From: Polaromonas sp.
GTDB taxonomy: Bacteria; Pseudomonadota; Gammaproteobacteria; Burkholderiales; Burkholderiaceae_C
DNA: 64,000 nt
Direction of reading: 5' to 3'
NCBI RefSeq assembly: GCF_010365105.1
Contig: NZ_JAAFGZ010000045.1
Coordinates: 1 to 64,000 of the forward strand
Part shown: piece after piece, positions 9,856 to 22,288 of the stretch
Layout: every line of letters starts with the position of its first letter
Numbering within the stretch: position 1 is the first letter of the stretch
Program-made: the position numbers and the translations under genes
The notes under the pieces: model-generated
Told to the model about the DNA's origin: nothing
The model's database searches: none
What the model saw: the letters and a program-made list of their open reading frames with translations, nothing else

Positions 9856-10902
9856 ATGAACACTGTCACTTCATCCCTTCAGCGCTGGCCGGTGCGCCAG
9901 CCCGCCGTTTTCCTGGCCCTGGCCGCCGCCGTCTGGTGGGGCATTTACCAGGCACTGGCGCCTGCGTCCGAAGCGCTGGTCGCGGCCCTGCCGGTGGATC
10001 GCGCCAGCCACCTGGGCGGCGCGCTGCAGTTCTTTCTGTACGACACGCCCAAGGTGCTGATGCTGCTGACCGGCGTGGTGTTCGTCATGGGCATGGTCAA
10101 CAGCTACTTCACGCCCGAGCGCACCCGCGCGCTGCTGGCCGGGCGCAGCGAAGGCGTGGCCAACGTCATGGCCGCGTCGCTGGGCATCGTCACGCCGTTT
10201 TGCTCATGCTCGGCGGTGCCGCTGTTCATCGGTTTTGTGCAGGCGGGCGTGCCGCTGGGCGTGACGTTTTCGTTTTTGATCTCGGCGCCCATGGTCAACG
10301 AGGTGGCGCTGACGCTGCTGTTCGGCATGTTCGGCTGGAAGGTCGCGCTGCTCTACCTGGGCCTGGGGCTGAGCGTGGCCATCGTGGCGGGCTGGGTCAT
10401 TGGCCGCCTGAAGATGCAGGCTTATCTGGAAGACTGGGTGCAGGACATGCCCAAGACTTCTGCGCAGTTTGAAGACGCCGGCACGACGCTGGCCGACCGC
10501 GTGCAGGCCGGTTTTGCTGCCGTGCGCGAGATCGTCGGCAAGGTCTGGCCCTACATCCTGGGCGGCATTGCGCTGGGCGCGCTGATCCACGGTTATGTGC
10601 CCGAGGACTTCATGGCCAGCTTCATGGGCAAGGAGGCCTGGTGGTCGGTGCCGCTGGCCGTGCTGATGGGCGTGCCGATGTACACCAACGCGGCCGGCGT
10701 GATTCCCATCGTGCAGGCGCTGCTGGCCAAGGGCGCTGCGCTGGGCACGGTGCTGGCCTTCATGATGAGCGTGATTGCGCTGTCGCTGCCCGAGATGATC
10801 ATCCTGCGCAAGGTGCTCAAGCTGCGGCTGATGGCGACCTTCGTCGGCGTGGTGGCTACCGGCATCCTGCTGGTCGGCTTTGTGTTCAATGCCGTGCTGT
10901 AG
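9856..10902 (+). CDS. ArsP/DUF318-family membrane permease
   Basis: The 348-residue integral membrane protein has about eight helices and the signature TPFCSCSAVPLFIGF with a Cys-Ser-Cys in a membrane helix, repeated in the second half as PMYTNAAGVIPI. Members of this permease family (ArsP, SO_0444) export organoarsenicals or other toxic oxyanions. A small redox-active protein gene follows, a pairing common for this family. I chose the ATG at 9856 rather than upstream starts because the membrane domain begins right after it. The substrate is unknown. Confidence 0.85.
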   Translation: MNTVTSSLQRWPVRQPAVFLALAAAVWWGIYQALAPASEALVAALPVDRASHLGGALQFFLYDTPKVLMLLTGVVFVMGMVNSYFTPERTRALLAGRSEGVANVMAASLGIVTPFCSCSAVPLFIGFVQAGVPLGVTFSFLISAPMVNEVALTLLFGMFGWKVALLYLGLGLSVAIVAGWVIGRLKMQAYLEDWVQDMPKTSAQFEDAGTTLADRVQAGFAAVREIVGKVWPYILGGIALGALIHGYVPEDFMASFMGKEAWWSVPLAVLMGVPMYTNAAGVIPIVQALLAKGAALGTVLAFMMSVIALSLPEMIILRKVLKLRLMATFVGVVATGILLVGFVFNAVL

Positions 10903-10958
10903 GCGCCAACGCCCGCGCCACGTCACTCCAGTTTCCTCAACCATCGAAAGAAAAACCC

Positions 10959-11198
10959 ATGGACATCAAGGTACTCGGCACGGGCTGTGCCAAATGCAAG
11001 ACCACGATTGCGCTGATCGAGGAGGTCGCCCAAACCCAGGGCGTGGCCATCAAGCTGGAAAAAGTCCAGGAACTGCGCGACATCATGGGCTACGGCGTCA
11101 TGTCCACGCCCGGCGTTGTCATCAACGGCAAGGTGGTGCATGCCGGCGGCGTGCCCAGCCGCGAGAAGATCGCGCAGTGGCTGACGGTCCAGGCCTGA
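10959..11198 (+). CDS. Small thioredoxin-like redox protein (MTH895/TM0996 family)
   Basis: A 79-residue protein starting MDIKVLGTGCAKCKTTIALIEEV, with the redox motif CAKC at residues 10-13 and the cis-Pro of a thioredoxin fold in GVMSTPGVVINGKVVHAGGVPS. It lacks a signal peptide. Its position right after the permease gene, 56 bases downstream, suggests it services the same detoxification system, for example by reducing the metal or the permease cysteines. Confidence 0.88.
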   Translation: MDIKVLGTGCAKCKTTIALIEEVAQTQGVAIKLEKVQELRDIMGYGVMSTPGVVINGKVVHAGGVPSREKIAQWLTVQA

Positions 11199-11243
11199 AC
11201 GGTTCGCGCCGCGCGGCAACCCTGGACGCGAAAATCCTGGCGT

Positions 11244-11843
11244 ATGCTGCAACGCATGAACGAGAAAATCAACCAGTTACTGTCGCAGATGGCCGCGCTT
11301 GAAGACGAGCTGCGCACGGCAGTCCACCAACAGGAAAGCCGCGTGTTTTTCCAGATCAAGGGCAAGCGCGTCGAGTTTGAAAAGTCGGCCCGCGACGCGC
11401 ACCGCAAGCTCAAGACCGGCGTGCTGCGCTGGCTGGTCAGGGACCGGCCGCAAAACCTGCTGACCGGGCCGCTGATCTACGGCATGATCTTTCCGCTGCT
11501 GATGCTGGACGCCTGCGTGAGCTTTTACCAGTGGGCGTGCTTTCCGATCTACGGCATTGCGCGGGTGCGGCGCGGCGACTACCTGGTGTTTGACCGGCGG
11601 CACCTGGGCTACCTCAACGCCATCGAGAAATTCCACTGCACCTATTGCGAATACGGCAATGGCCTGATGGCCTACATGAGCGAAATCCTGGCGCGTACCG
11701 AGCAGTATTTTTGCCCCATCAAGCACGCGCACAAGATACTGGGAACACACGCGCGCTACCACCGCTTTCTGGAATACGGCGAGGCCGAGGCCTATGAGGC
11801 GAAGCTCGAAGAATTCAGGGTGGCGCTGGGCCAGGAGAAATAA
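11244..11843 (+). CDS. Hypothetical protein with one hydrophobic segment
   Basis: A ~199-residue protein with an N-terminal coiled-coil-like stretch (about 1-50), a hydrophobic region around residues 75-105 (GPLIYGMIFPLLMLDACVSF), and a C-terminal part with CTYCEYGNG and a later Cys that could bind metal or form disulfides. I do not recognise a named family. Two in-frame ATGs exist at 11244 and 11256; neither has a convincing ribosome site. Confidence 0.7.
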   Translation: MLQRMNEKINQLLSQMAALEDELRTAVHQQESRVFFQIKGKRVEFEKSARDAHRKLKTGVLRWLVRDRPQNLLTGPLIYGMIFPLLMLDACVSFYQWACFPIYGIARVRRGDYLVFDRRHLGYLNAIEKFHCTYCEYGNGLMAYMSEILARTEQYFCPIKHAHKILGTHARYHRFLEYGEAEAYEAKLEEFRVALGQEK

Positions 11844-11937
11844 GCGGCCGGCCCGGGCTTTGCTTAGAATCCGGCTCCTGCCCGCTTTGGGGCTCGATCC
11901 GGTGCTGCCAACTTTTCAAACCACTTGAAGGATTTTC

Positions 11938-12171
11938 ATGGACCAACCTATTCATCCATTCAGCGAACTGTTTGCGCAACTCGGCCTGCCCGCCGACGAA
12001 ACGGCCATCCGGCAATTCATTGCCTCGCATTCGCCGCTGAGAAACGACATCGAGCTGGCCGACGCGCCGTTCTGGACGGATTCGCAGGCGGCGTTCCTGA
12101 GAGAAGAAAAGCTCGACGACGCCGACTGGGCAGAACAGGTGGACCAGCTGAACCTGGCGCTTCGCGGCTGA
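11938..12171 (+). CDS. DUF2789 family protein
   Basis: A 77-residue acidic protein, beginning MDQPIHPFSELFAQLGLP and containing FIASHSPL and ADAPFWTDSQAAFL, which are hallmarks of DUF2789. Family members are small proteins of unknown function widespread in proteobacteria. A Shine-Dalgarno (AAGGA) stands eight bases before the ATG. Confidence 0.88.
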   Translation: MDQPIHPFSELFAQLGLPADETAIRQFIASHSPLRNDIELADAPFWTDSQAAFLREEKLDDADWAEQVDQLNLALRG

Positions 12172-12266
12172 ACCGCACGCCAGGCCGCGCCTGCCGCAAG
12201 GCGGTGCTGCGGCCTGCGTTCCACCACCGCATCGAAAGAACCACCGATGGACATCGAGCAGGCGCC

Positions 12267-13182
12267 ATGAGCGCCGGACACGACCACGACCACGGCCACG
12301 GCCATGCGCCGGAAAATTTCAACCGCGCCTTTGCCATCGGCATTGCGCTGAACATCGCCTTTGTCGGCGTCGAGGCCTGGTACGGCTGGAAGATCAATTC
12401 GCTGGCGCTGCGGCCACAACCTGAGCGACGTGGCCGGGCTGGTGCTGGCCTGGGGCGGCGCGCTGGCCGGGCGGCTGCGGCCCGATGCGCGCCACACCTA
12501 CGGCTGGCAGCGGGCGTCCATCCTGGCAGCCTTCCTCAATGCCTTGCTGCTGCTGGTGGCCATGGGCTCGCTGGCCTGGGAAGCCATCGGCCGGCTCGGA
12601 ACGCCCGAGGCGACCGAAGGCTGGACCATCATCGCCGTGGCCAGCGTCGGCATCGCCGTCAACACCGCCACGGCGCTGCTGTTCATGCGCGGTCGAAAGG
12701 GCGACCTGAACATTCGCGGCGCCTTCCTGCACATGGCGGCCGATGCGCTGGTGTCGCTGGGCGTGGTGCTGGGCGGCGCGCTGTACCTGTGGCAGGGCTG
12801 GGCCTGGATCGACCCGGTGATGAGCCTGGCGATTGCGGTGGTCATCGTGGCAGGCACCTGGGACTTGTTCAGGCAGTCGCTGCACATGCTGTTTGATGGC
12901 GTGCCCGACCAGGTTGACCTGGCCAGGGTGCGCCAGCGGCTGCTGGGCCTGCCGGGCGTGGCCGATGTGCATGACCTGCATGTCTGGGCCATGGGCACCT
13001 CGCAAACTGCGCTGACAGCGCACCTGGTGCTGTCCGGCGCCGGTGCCGACAGCGACGCGGTGCTGGAGGCGGCAGAACACGCGCTGCATGAACACTTCGA
13101 GATACGGCATGTCACCTTGCAGGTCGAGTCTGCCGCCTATGCCCGGCACTGCGCGCTGCGCACGGGCGCAGGCTGCAGCTAA
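12267..13182 (+). pseudogene. Cation diffusion facilitator (CDF) efflux protein, frameshifted
   Basis: The first ~48 codons (MSAGHDHDHGHGHAPENF, then the first membrane helix up to NSLAL) are in one frame, and the rest, from GHNLSDVAGLVLAWGG to the stop at 13180-13182, is in another. The break is at about 12410. CDF proteins normally read SLALLADAGHN here; 11 bases encoding Leu-Ala-Asp-Ala appear missing, including a metal-binding Asp of the transport site. The remaining helices, the His-rich N-terminus and the cytoplasmic domain are well preserved, so this is either a very recent mutation or a sequence error. If intact it would export Zn, Co or Cd. Confidence 0.85.
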
Positions 13183-13399
13183 GCCTTCAGGTGCCAGCGT
13201 CATTCATCCTGACCAGGAAAATATTTTTTAACGCTTAAACCGTTGTTTTCGCATATTGCACGTGTGTTTACAGCTATTGATACAGTAGCAAAAAATGCCC
13301 AATTCATTGCCTCCCTTGATGGCCGGTCCAACGGCTTTTGCGCCAGGATCATTCATTCGCGGCCCGGCCTGACGCCGGCGCACCCAGGACAACACGCCC

Positions 13400-16435
<3,036 letters not shown>

Positions 16436-16530
16436 GCACGCGAACCTCATGCCTGGCTCCAGGCAGCCAGCCGTTTGCGATGAATCCCTTGAAGCCTTGA
16501 CAGCGGGGCGCACCCTAACGTCAAGCTCGG

Positions 16531-16544
16531 TTGATCCAGATCAA
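16531..16544 (+). promoter_or_regulatory. FNR/ANR-type binding box
   Basis: TTGATCCAGATCAA is a perfect match to the FNR/ANR/DNR palindrome TTGAT-N4-ATCAA. It lies 148-161 bases before the PHA synthase ATG, in the only intergenic region of the operon, so it probably activates the operon under low oxygen. Confidence 0.75.
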
Positions 16545-16691
16545 CCTGTCACCCATCATTTCGCGAATAACCCGGTCTTTCTTCAGGCTGTCAAAATTTA
16601 AGGGTAAACACTAGGCCTTCAAGCCCGGCCTTTTCAGCCCGAGCACACTGCCTTTTACAGAACGTCAGCTTTTCCTGACACGAGAAACCCA

Positions 16692-18431
16692 ATGAACCAT
16701 CAACCGACCGAGCATCCGGCAGGGAACGCCCTTGACCAGGTGGTGCATGCCAGACTGGCCCAGCTCACGCAGGGCCTGTCACCGGCATCCCTTGCCAGCG
16801 CCTACCTGGACTGGTTCGTCCATCTTGCAATCTCCCCCGGCAAGCAGCAAGCGCTGATGTTCAAGGCGGTGCGCAAAGCGACACGCATCGGATTGCACGC
16901 ACTGAAAAGTCCAGCCGTTCATGACGCGCCCTGTATTGAACCGCTGCCGCAGGACCGCCGTTTTACGGCGCCCGAGTGGCAGCAGTGGCCGTTCAACCTG
17001 ATCTACCAGTCTTTTCTGCTCAACCAGCAGTGGTGGCACAACGCCACCACCGGCGTGCAAGGCGTCACGGCGCACCATGAACAGCTGGCGACTTTCGGCG
17101 CCAGGCAGTTGCTCGACATGCTGTCGCCATCGAACTTCTTCCTGACGAACCCGGAAGTGCTGAGCGAAACGCTCAAGACCGGCGGCGCCAACCTGCTGCA
17201 AGGCTTGCAGAACCAGGTGCGGGACACCCTGCGGCTTGCCAGCGGGCAGCCGCTGCCCGGAACCGAAAACTTTCTGCCGGGCAAGGACGTTGCCGTCACG
17301 CCCGGCAAGGTGGTGTTCCGCAACCACCTGATCGAGTTGATCCAGTACAGCCCGCAGACCGACACCGTGTTTGCCGAACCGGTGCTGATCGTGCCGTCGT
17401 GGATCATGAAGTACTACATCCTGGACCTGTCGCCCGCCAATTCGCTGGTCCGGTACCTGGTCGAGAACGGCCACACCGTGTTCATCGTGTCATGGAAAAA
17501 TCCCGATGCCAGTGACCGCGACCTCGGCATGGACGACTACCTGATGGCCGGCGTCATGGCGGCGATCGATGCGGTGACCGCCATCGTGCCGGCTCAGAAG
17601 ATTCAGGCGCTCGGCTATTGCCTGGGCGGCACGCTGCTGACCATGGCGGCGGCGTTCATGGCCCGCACCCACGATGAGCGGCTCAACGCCCTGGTGCTGC
17701 TGGCCGCCGAACTCGACTTCACGGAACCCGGCGAACTGGGCCTGTTCATTGACGAGAGCCAGCTGGCCTTTCTTGACAACCTGATGGCCGAGAAGGGCTA
17801 CCTCGACGGCAAGCAGATGGCCGGCGCCTTTTCGCTGCTCAACTCGCGCGACCTCGTGTGGTCGCGAATGGAGCACGCCTACCTGATGGGTCATGAGCAG
17901 CCTGTCAACGATCTGGTGGCCTGGAACCTTGACGCCACGCGCATGCCCTACCGCCAGCACAGCGAATACCTGCGCCGCCTGTACCTGCGCAATGACCTGG
18001 CCGAGGGGCGCTACCTGGTCGATGGCCAGCCCATCGTCCTGACGGATATCCGGGTGCCGATCTTCATGCTGGGCACGCAGCGCGACACCGTGTCGCCGTG
18101 GCATTCGGTCTACAAGATCAACCTCCTCACCGATGCCGAGGTGACGTTTTGCCTGACCACCGGCGGGCACAACGTGGGCATCGTGAATCCACCCGGCCCG
18201 GGCGTCAGACGCAGCTATCAACTGGCGACACGCGCCGCCGACGCCCGTTACATCGATCCCGAAACCTGGACCCAGACGATGCCTGCGCACGAGGGTTCGT
18301 GGTGGCCCGCGTTGGCGGACTGGCTGCAGCAGCACAGCGGCCAGCGCGTCGCGCCGCCGCCCATGGGCAACCCGGCGCGCGGCTACCCGGCACTTGACGA
18401 CGCACCCGGCCACTTTGTCCTGATTTCCTGA
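16692..18431 (+). CDS. phaC: Poly(3-hydroxyalkanoate) synthase (PhaC family)
   Basis: The 579-residue enzyme polymerises 3-hydroxyacyl-CoA. The lipase-like box GYCLGG holds the catalytic Cys310; Asp465 (in QRDTVSPWH) and His493 (in GGHNVG) complete the triad. The N-terminal domain (to about 200) and PSWIMKYYILDLSPANSLV match class I synthases. No phaA, phaB or phasin gene is adjacent; instead FabI, a MaoC/Pta fusion and AckA follow on the same strand, so this may be a second, specialised synthase. An FNR-type box lies upstream. Confidence 0.93.
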   Translation: MNHQPTEHPAGNALDQVVHARLAQLTQGLSPASLASAYLDWFVHLAISPGKQQALMFKAVRKATRIGLHALKSPAVHDAPCIEPLPQDRRFTAPEWQQWPFNLIYQSFLLNQQWWHNATTGVQGVTAHHEQLATFGARQLLDMLSPSNFFLTNPEVLSETLKTGGANLLQGLQNQVRDTLRLASGQPLPGTENFLPGKDVAVTPGKVVFRNHLIELIQYSPQTDTVFAEPVLIVPSWIMKYYILDLSPANSLVRYLVENGHTVFIVSWKNPDASDRDLGMDDYLMAGVMAAIDAVTAIVPAQKIQALGYCLGGTLLTMAAAFMARTHDERLNALVLLAAELDFTEPGELGLFIDESQLAFLDNLMAEKGYLDGKQMAGAFSLLNSRDLVWSRMEHAYLMGHEQPVNDLVAWNLDATRMPYRQHSEYLRRLYLRNDLAEGRYLVDGQPIVLTDIRVPIFMLGTQRDTVSPWHSVYKINLLTDAEVTFCLTTGGHNVGIVNPPGPGVRRSYQLATRAADARYIDPETWTQTMPAHEGSWWPALADWLQQHSGQRVAPPPMGNPARGYPALDDAPGHFVLIS

Positions 18432-18450
18432 TTTCCTCAAAAAGCACCCC

Positions 18451-19263
18451 ATGACCCCCAACGCAAACACCACGCCCGACGCAGACACAACGATCAGGCT
18501 ACCCATCCTGGCCGGCAAGAAAGGCCTGGTCGTCGGCATTGCCAACGACCAGAGCATTGCCTACGGCTGCGCGCAGGCCATGCAGGAAATGGGCGCCTCG
18601 CTGGCCGTCACCTACTTCAATGCCAAGGCCGAGCCGCATGTCCGGCCGCTGGCCGGGCAACTCGGCGCCGACCTCATCATGCCGCTCGACGTGGAGCAGC
18701 CCGGCCAGCTCGAAGCGGTGTTTGCGCAGATCGAACAGCGCTGGGGAAAGCTTGACTTCGTGCTGCACGCCATCGCCTTTGCGCCGGCCGACGACCTGCA
18801 CGGCCGCATCGTGGACAGCAGCGCCGCAGGCTTTGCCCGGGCCATGGATGTGTCGTGCCATTCGTTCCTGCGCATGGCGAAACTGGCCGAGCCGCTGATG
18901 GCCGGCGGCGGCACGCTGGTCACGATGAGCTACTACGGCGCGCAAAAGGTCATCGACCACTACGGCATCATGGGACCGGTCAAGGCAGCGCTCGAAGCGT
19001 CGGTGCGCTACTTGGCCGCCGAACTCGGCCCGGCCGGCATCCGCGTGCATGCGGTCTCGCCCGGCCCGATCAAGACGCGGGCGGCCTCGGGCATCGGTGA
19101 CTTCGAGCAGTTGCTGGACGAAGCCGCCAGCCGCGCGCCCCAGCACCAGCTGGTGACGATTGCCGATGTCGGCGCCGTCACCGCCATGCTGTGCAGCGAC
19201 GCGGCCCGCGCGCTGACCGGCAACGTCACCTATGTCGATGCCGGCTACCACGTCATGGGCTAA
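18451..19263 (+). CDS. fabI: Enoyl-[acyl-carrier-protein] reductase, FabI-like SDR
   Basis: The 270-residue NAD(P)H-dependent reductase has the FabI nucleotide-binding motif GLVVGIANDQSIAYGCA, and the catalytic Tyr-x6-Lys (YGIMGPVK) with the preceding SYYGAQKV. FabI reduces trans-2-enoyl-ACP in fatty-acid synthesis. Placed 19 bases after phaC in this operon, it may instead act on enoyl-CoA and divert intermediates between polymer and fatty-acyl pools; that is inference. The first ~20 residues (NANTTPDADTT) are an extra tail. Confidence 0.9.
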   Translation: MTPNANTTPDADTTIRLPILAGKKGLVVGIANDQSIAYGCAQAMQEMGASLAVTYFNAKAEPHVRPLAGQLGADLIMPLDVEQPGQLEAVFAQIEQRWGKLDFVLHAIAFAPADDLHGRIVDSSAAGFARAMDVSCHSFLRMAKLAEPLMAGGGTLVTMSYYGAQKVIDHYGIMGPVKAALEASVRYLAAELGPAGIRVHAVSPGPIKTRAASGIGDFEQLLDEAASRAPQHQLVTIADVGAVTAMLCSDAARALTGNVTYVDAGYHVMG

Positions 19264-19303
19264 CCTGGCCGCACCACCCTGAAGACAACAACAAAGGCAA
19301 GCC

Positions 19304-20737
19304 ATGCATTCGCTCATCACCCCGCCCGGCCCGCCGGCCGACTTCCTTGAAAACCATCCTTTCGACACGATCCGTGTCGGCGACGGCGCCAGCCTGGTGC
19401 GCCAGGTCACGCAGCGCGACATCCAGCTGTTTGCCGCCGTGTCCGGCGACGTGAACCCGGCGCATGTCGATGCGCTGTATGCCCAGACCAGCCACTTTCA
19501 CGAAATCATCGCCCATGGCATGCTGGGCGGCTCCCTGATCTCGACCGTGCTGGGCACGCAGTTTCCCGGCCCGGGAACGATCTACCTCGGCCAGACGCTC
19601 AAGTTCCTCAAGCCGGTACATATCGGCGACACGCTGACCGTGACCGTCACGGTGACGGCAGTGGAGGCGGCCCATCGCCATGTCTGGCTGCACACCACCT
19701 GCACCGACCAGGACGGCGACGTGGTGATTGATGGTGAGGCCCATGTCGCCGCGCCGGCCGGGAAGCTGCGCATTGCACGCACCGACCTGCCCGAGCCGCT
19801 GCTGGCCGACAAGAACCTGCGCTATGACCAGCTGCTCAATGCCGCCAGGGCCCTGCCCCGCATCCGGATGGGTGTGGTGCATCCGTGCAGCCGCGAGGCG
19901 CTTGAAGGCGCGCTGGACGCCGACCGGCTGGGCCTGATCCAGGCCATTTTGATCGGGCCGGAGCCGCGCATCCGCAGCCTGGCCGAAGAATGCCGGTTCG
20001 ACCTGAGCGGCTTTTCCATCGTCGATGTGCCGCACAGCCATGCGGCGGCAGCCAGGGCGGTCGAGCTGGCCCGTGCCGGCGAGGTCGAGGCGCTGATGAA
20101 AGGCAGCCTGCACAGCGACGAATTGCTGGGCGCGGTGGTCAATGCCCAGACCGGCCTGCGCACCGGGCGCCGCGTCAGCCATGTGTTCGTGCTTGACGTG
20201 CCGCGTTATCCCAAGCCGCTTTTGATCACCGACGCGGCCATCAACGTCGAACCCGACTTCGACGCCAAGGTCGATATCGTGCAAAACGCCATCGATTTGG
20301 CGCATGCGCTGGGCATTGACCGACCGAAGGTGGCGATTTTGTCGGCGGTGGAGACCGTCAACGCCAAGCTGCGCTCGTCGATGGACGCCGCCGCCCTGTC
20401 CAAGATGGCCGACCGGGGGCAGATCACCGGCGGGCTGGTCGATGGCCCGCTGGCCTTCGACAACGCCGTGTCGCTGGCCGCCGCCAGGACCAAGGGCATC
20501 AAATCCGAGGTGGCTGGCGACGCCGACATCCTGGTGGTCCCCGACCTGGAATCGGGCAACATGCTGGCCAAGCAGCTTGAATACCTGGGCGGCGCGCAGG
20601 CCGCCGGGCTGGTGATGGGCGCGAAAGTTCCCATCGTGCTGACCAGCCGGGCCGATTCGGCGCATTCGCGCATTGCCTCCTGCGCCATCGCCCTGTTGCT
20701 GATCAACCACCGGCTCAAAGCCCTGGCGCCCGCATGA
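19304..20737 (+). CDS. Bifunctional enoyl-CoA hydratase (MaoC)/phosphate acetyltransferase
   Basis: The 477-residue fusion has an N-terminal MaoC/PhaJ hot-dog domain (about 20-150, with the hydratase motif FAAVSGDVNPAHVD and HGMLGGSL) and a C-terminal phosphate acetyl/butyryltransferase domain (about 165-470, ending TSRADSAHSRIASCAIA). The hydratase would make (R)-3-hydroxyacyl-CoA for PhaC; the transferase would convert acyl-CoA to acyl-phosphate for the kinase encoded next. The stop overlaps ackA by four bases. The fusion itself is a known annotation class. Confidence 0.93.
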   Translation: MHSLITPPGPPADFLENHPFDTIRVGDGASLVRQVTQRDIQLFAAVSGDVNPAHVDALYAQTSHFHEIIAHGMLGGSLISTVLGTQFPGPGTIYLGQTLKFLKPVHIGDTLTVTVTVTAVEAAHRHVWLHTTCTDQDGDVVIDGEAHVAAPAGKLRIARTDLPEPLLADKNLRYDQLLNAARALPRIRMGVVHPCSREALEGALDADRLGLIQAILIGPEPRIRSLAEECRFDLSGFSIVDVPHSHAAAARAVELARAGEVEALMKGSLHSDELLGAVVNAQTGLRTGRRVSHVFVLDVPRYPKPLLITDAAINVEPDFDAKVDIVQNAIDLAHALGIDRPKVAILSAVETVNAKLRSSMDAAALSKMADRGQITGGLVDGPLAFDNAVSLAAARTKGIKSEVAGDADILVVPDLESGNMLAKQLEYLGGAQAAGLVMGAKVPIVLTSRADSAHSRIASCAIALLLINHRLKALAPA

Positions 20738-21969
20738 CGCAGGCGCTGCTGGTCATCAACTCGGGTTCGTCGAGCGTCAAGTTTGCCACCTACGACGTGG
20801 TCCGGCCCGGTTCGGCCCTGGCGCGCATTGCCAACGGCCGCATCGAAGGCATCGGCAGCCACCCGCGCCTGCAGGTGTGGGGCCAAGGCAACGAGCCACT
20901 CGAAGACCGGCGCATCAGCGTGTCGAACGACCCGCTGCTGGGGCCGCAAGAGGCGTTTGCGGCGCTGTTCGACTGGCTGGGACGCCATGCGGCCGGCCGC
21001 ACGCTGGGGGCTGTGGGCCACCGGGTCGTGCATGGCGGCGAAAAGTTTGCGCGGCCCGTCCGGGTGACACCCGACATCCTGGCGCAGCTTGACGGCTTCA
21101 CGCCGCTGGCGCCGATGCACCAGGCGCACAACCTGTCGGCCATCCGCGCCATTGCCAGTCTGTACCCGGACCTGCCCCAGGTCGCCTGCTTCGACACCGA
21201 ATTCCACGCCACACAGCCCTGGGTGGCGCAGGCCTGCGCACTGCCGCGCCAGATCACCGAGGCAGGCGTGAAGCGCTACGGCTTTCATGGCCTGTCGTAT
21301 GAATACATTGCCAGCGTGCTGCCCGATCACCTGCGCGCGGTGGCAAACGGCCGGGTGGTCGTCGCCCATCTGGGCAACGGCGCGAGCCTGTGCGCGATGC
21401 AAGGCCGGCGCAGCGTCGCCTCCAGCATGGGATTCACGGCGCTGGACGGCCTGATGATGGGCTCCCGCTGCGGCAGCCTGGACCCGGGCGTGGTGCTTTA
21501 CCTGATGAGCGGGCTGGGAATGAGTGTTCCAGCGGTTGAAAAGCTGCTCTACGAGCAGTCGGGCCTGCTGGGCGTGTCGGGCATTTCAGGCGACATGCGC
21601 GTGGTGGAAGCCAGCGAAGCGCCTGAAGCCCGGCAGGCCATCGACCTGTATGTGTACCGCATCGCGCAGCATCTCGGCAGCCTGGCCGCGTCGCTCGGCG
21701 GGCTGCAAGCGCTGGTGTTCACCGCCGGCATTGGCGAGAACAGTGCCAGTCTGCGGCGCCGGGTTTGCGGGGATGCGGCCTGGCTGGGCGTTGCGCTGGA
21801 CGAGGCGGCCAACCAGGCCGGTGGCTCGGGCGCCCGGTGCATCAGCACGGCGGGCAGCCGCGTGGCGGTGTGGGTGATTCCGACCAATGAGGAGCTGATG
21901 ATTGCGCAGCATACGCAGGCCGTTTTGCAGGGGCGCGGGGCGCATGACTGGCGTTCGGGCGGGTTGTGA
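20734..21969 (+). CDS. ackA: Acetate kinase
   Basis: The 411-residue product starts MTQALLVINSGSSSVKFATYD and has the family signatures GHRVVHGGEKF, CFDTEFHATQP, YGFHGLSYEYI, and FTAGIGENSASLR. It transfers phosphate from acetyl-phosphate to ADP. It is translationally coupled to the MaoC/Pta fusion (ATGA overlap), completing an acyl-CoA to acetate plus ATP route, which fits the FNR-type box at the head of the operon. Confidence 0.96.
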   Translation: MTQALLVINSGSSSVKFATYDVVRPGSALARIANGRIEGIGSHPRLQVWGQGNEPLEDRRISVSNDPLLGPQEAFAALFDWLGRHAAGRTLGAVGHRVVHGGEKFARPVRVTPDILAQLDGFTPLAPMHQAHNLSAIRAIASLYPDLPQVACFDTEFHATQPWVAQACALPRQITEAGVKRYGFHGLSYEYIASVLPDHLRAVANGRVVVAHLGNGASLCAMQGRRSVASSMGFTALDGLMMGSRCGSLDPGVVLYLMSGLGMSVPAVEKLLYEQSGLLGVSGISGDMRVVEASEAPEARQAIDLYVYRIAQHLGSLAASLGGLQALVFTAGIGENSASLRRRVCGDAAWLGVALDEAANQAGGSGARCISTAGSRVAVWVIPTNEELMIAQHTQAVLQGRGAHDWRSGGL

Positions 21970-21980
21970 ATGGACTATTG

Positions 21981-22030
21981 ATTTGATAGCTGCTTGCGCT
22001 TGCGGGTATTGCGCAGAAGTGCCTTTTGGC
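21981..22030 (+). repeat. Short dispersed intergenic repeat, copy 2
   Basis: GATAGCTGCTTGCGCTTG, a short spacer, then TTGCGCAGAAGTGCC. Same family as copy 1; lies just after ackA. Confidence 0.8.
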
Positions 22031-22121
22031 TTGTGAGCGCTTGGTTTTCAGCTTGACGGGGCAGCATGAACGTCTGGCCTGGTTTTGCGGATTGATGAGC
22101 GACGGATGCTTTGCAGGGCTT

Positions 22122-22262
22122 TGCTGGCCGGGGGTTGCCCGGCGGCAACTCGCTTGTTCTTTGCTTCGCCAAAGAAAAGTCAGCAAAAGAAAGGCGACCC
22201 GGCTGTCCGGGTCCCTGCGCTTCGCTTCGGGCAACCTGCGCTGAGCGGCCAAAGCGGGACTT
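22122..22262 (+). repeat. Larger dispersed repeat, copy A
   Basis: Begins TGCTGGCCGGGGGTTGCCC and continues with a CTTTGCTTCGCCAAAGAAAAG-type palindrome and a GACCCGGCTGTCCGGGTC hairpin. Two further copies lie at 25431-25655 (same strand) and 25828-26064 (opposite strand). Noncoding. Confidence 0.85.
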
Positions 22263-22288
22263 TCGGATTCGGATTCGGATTCGGGCTT

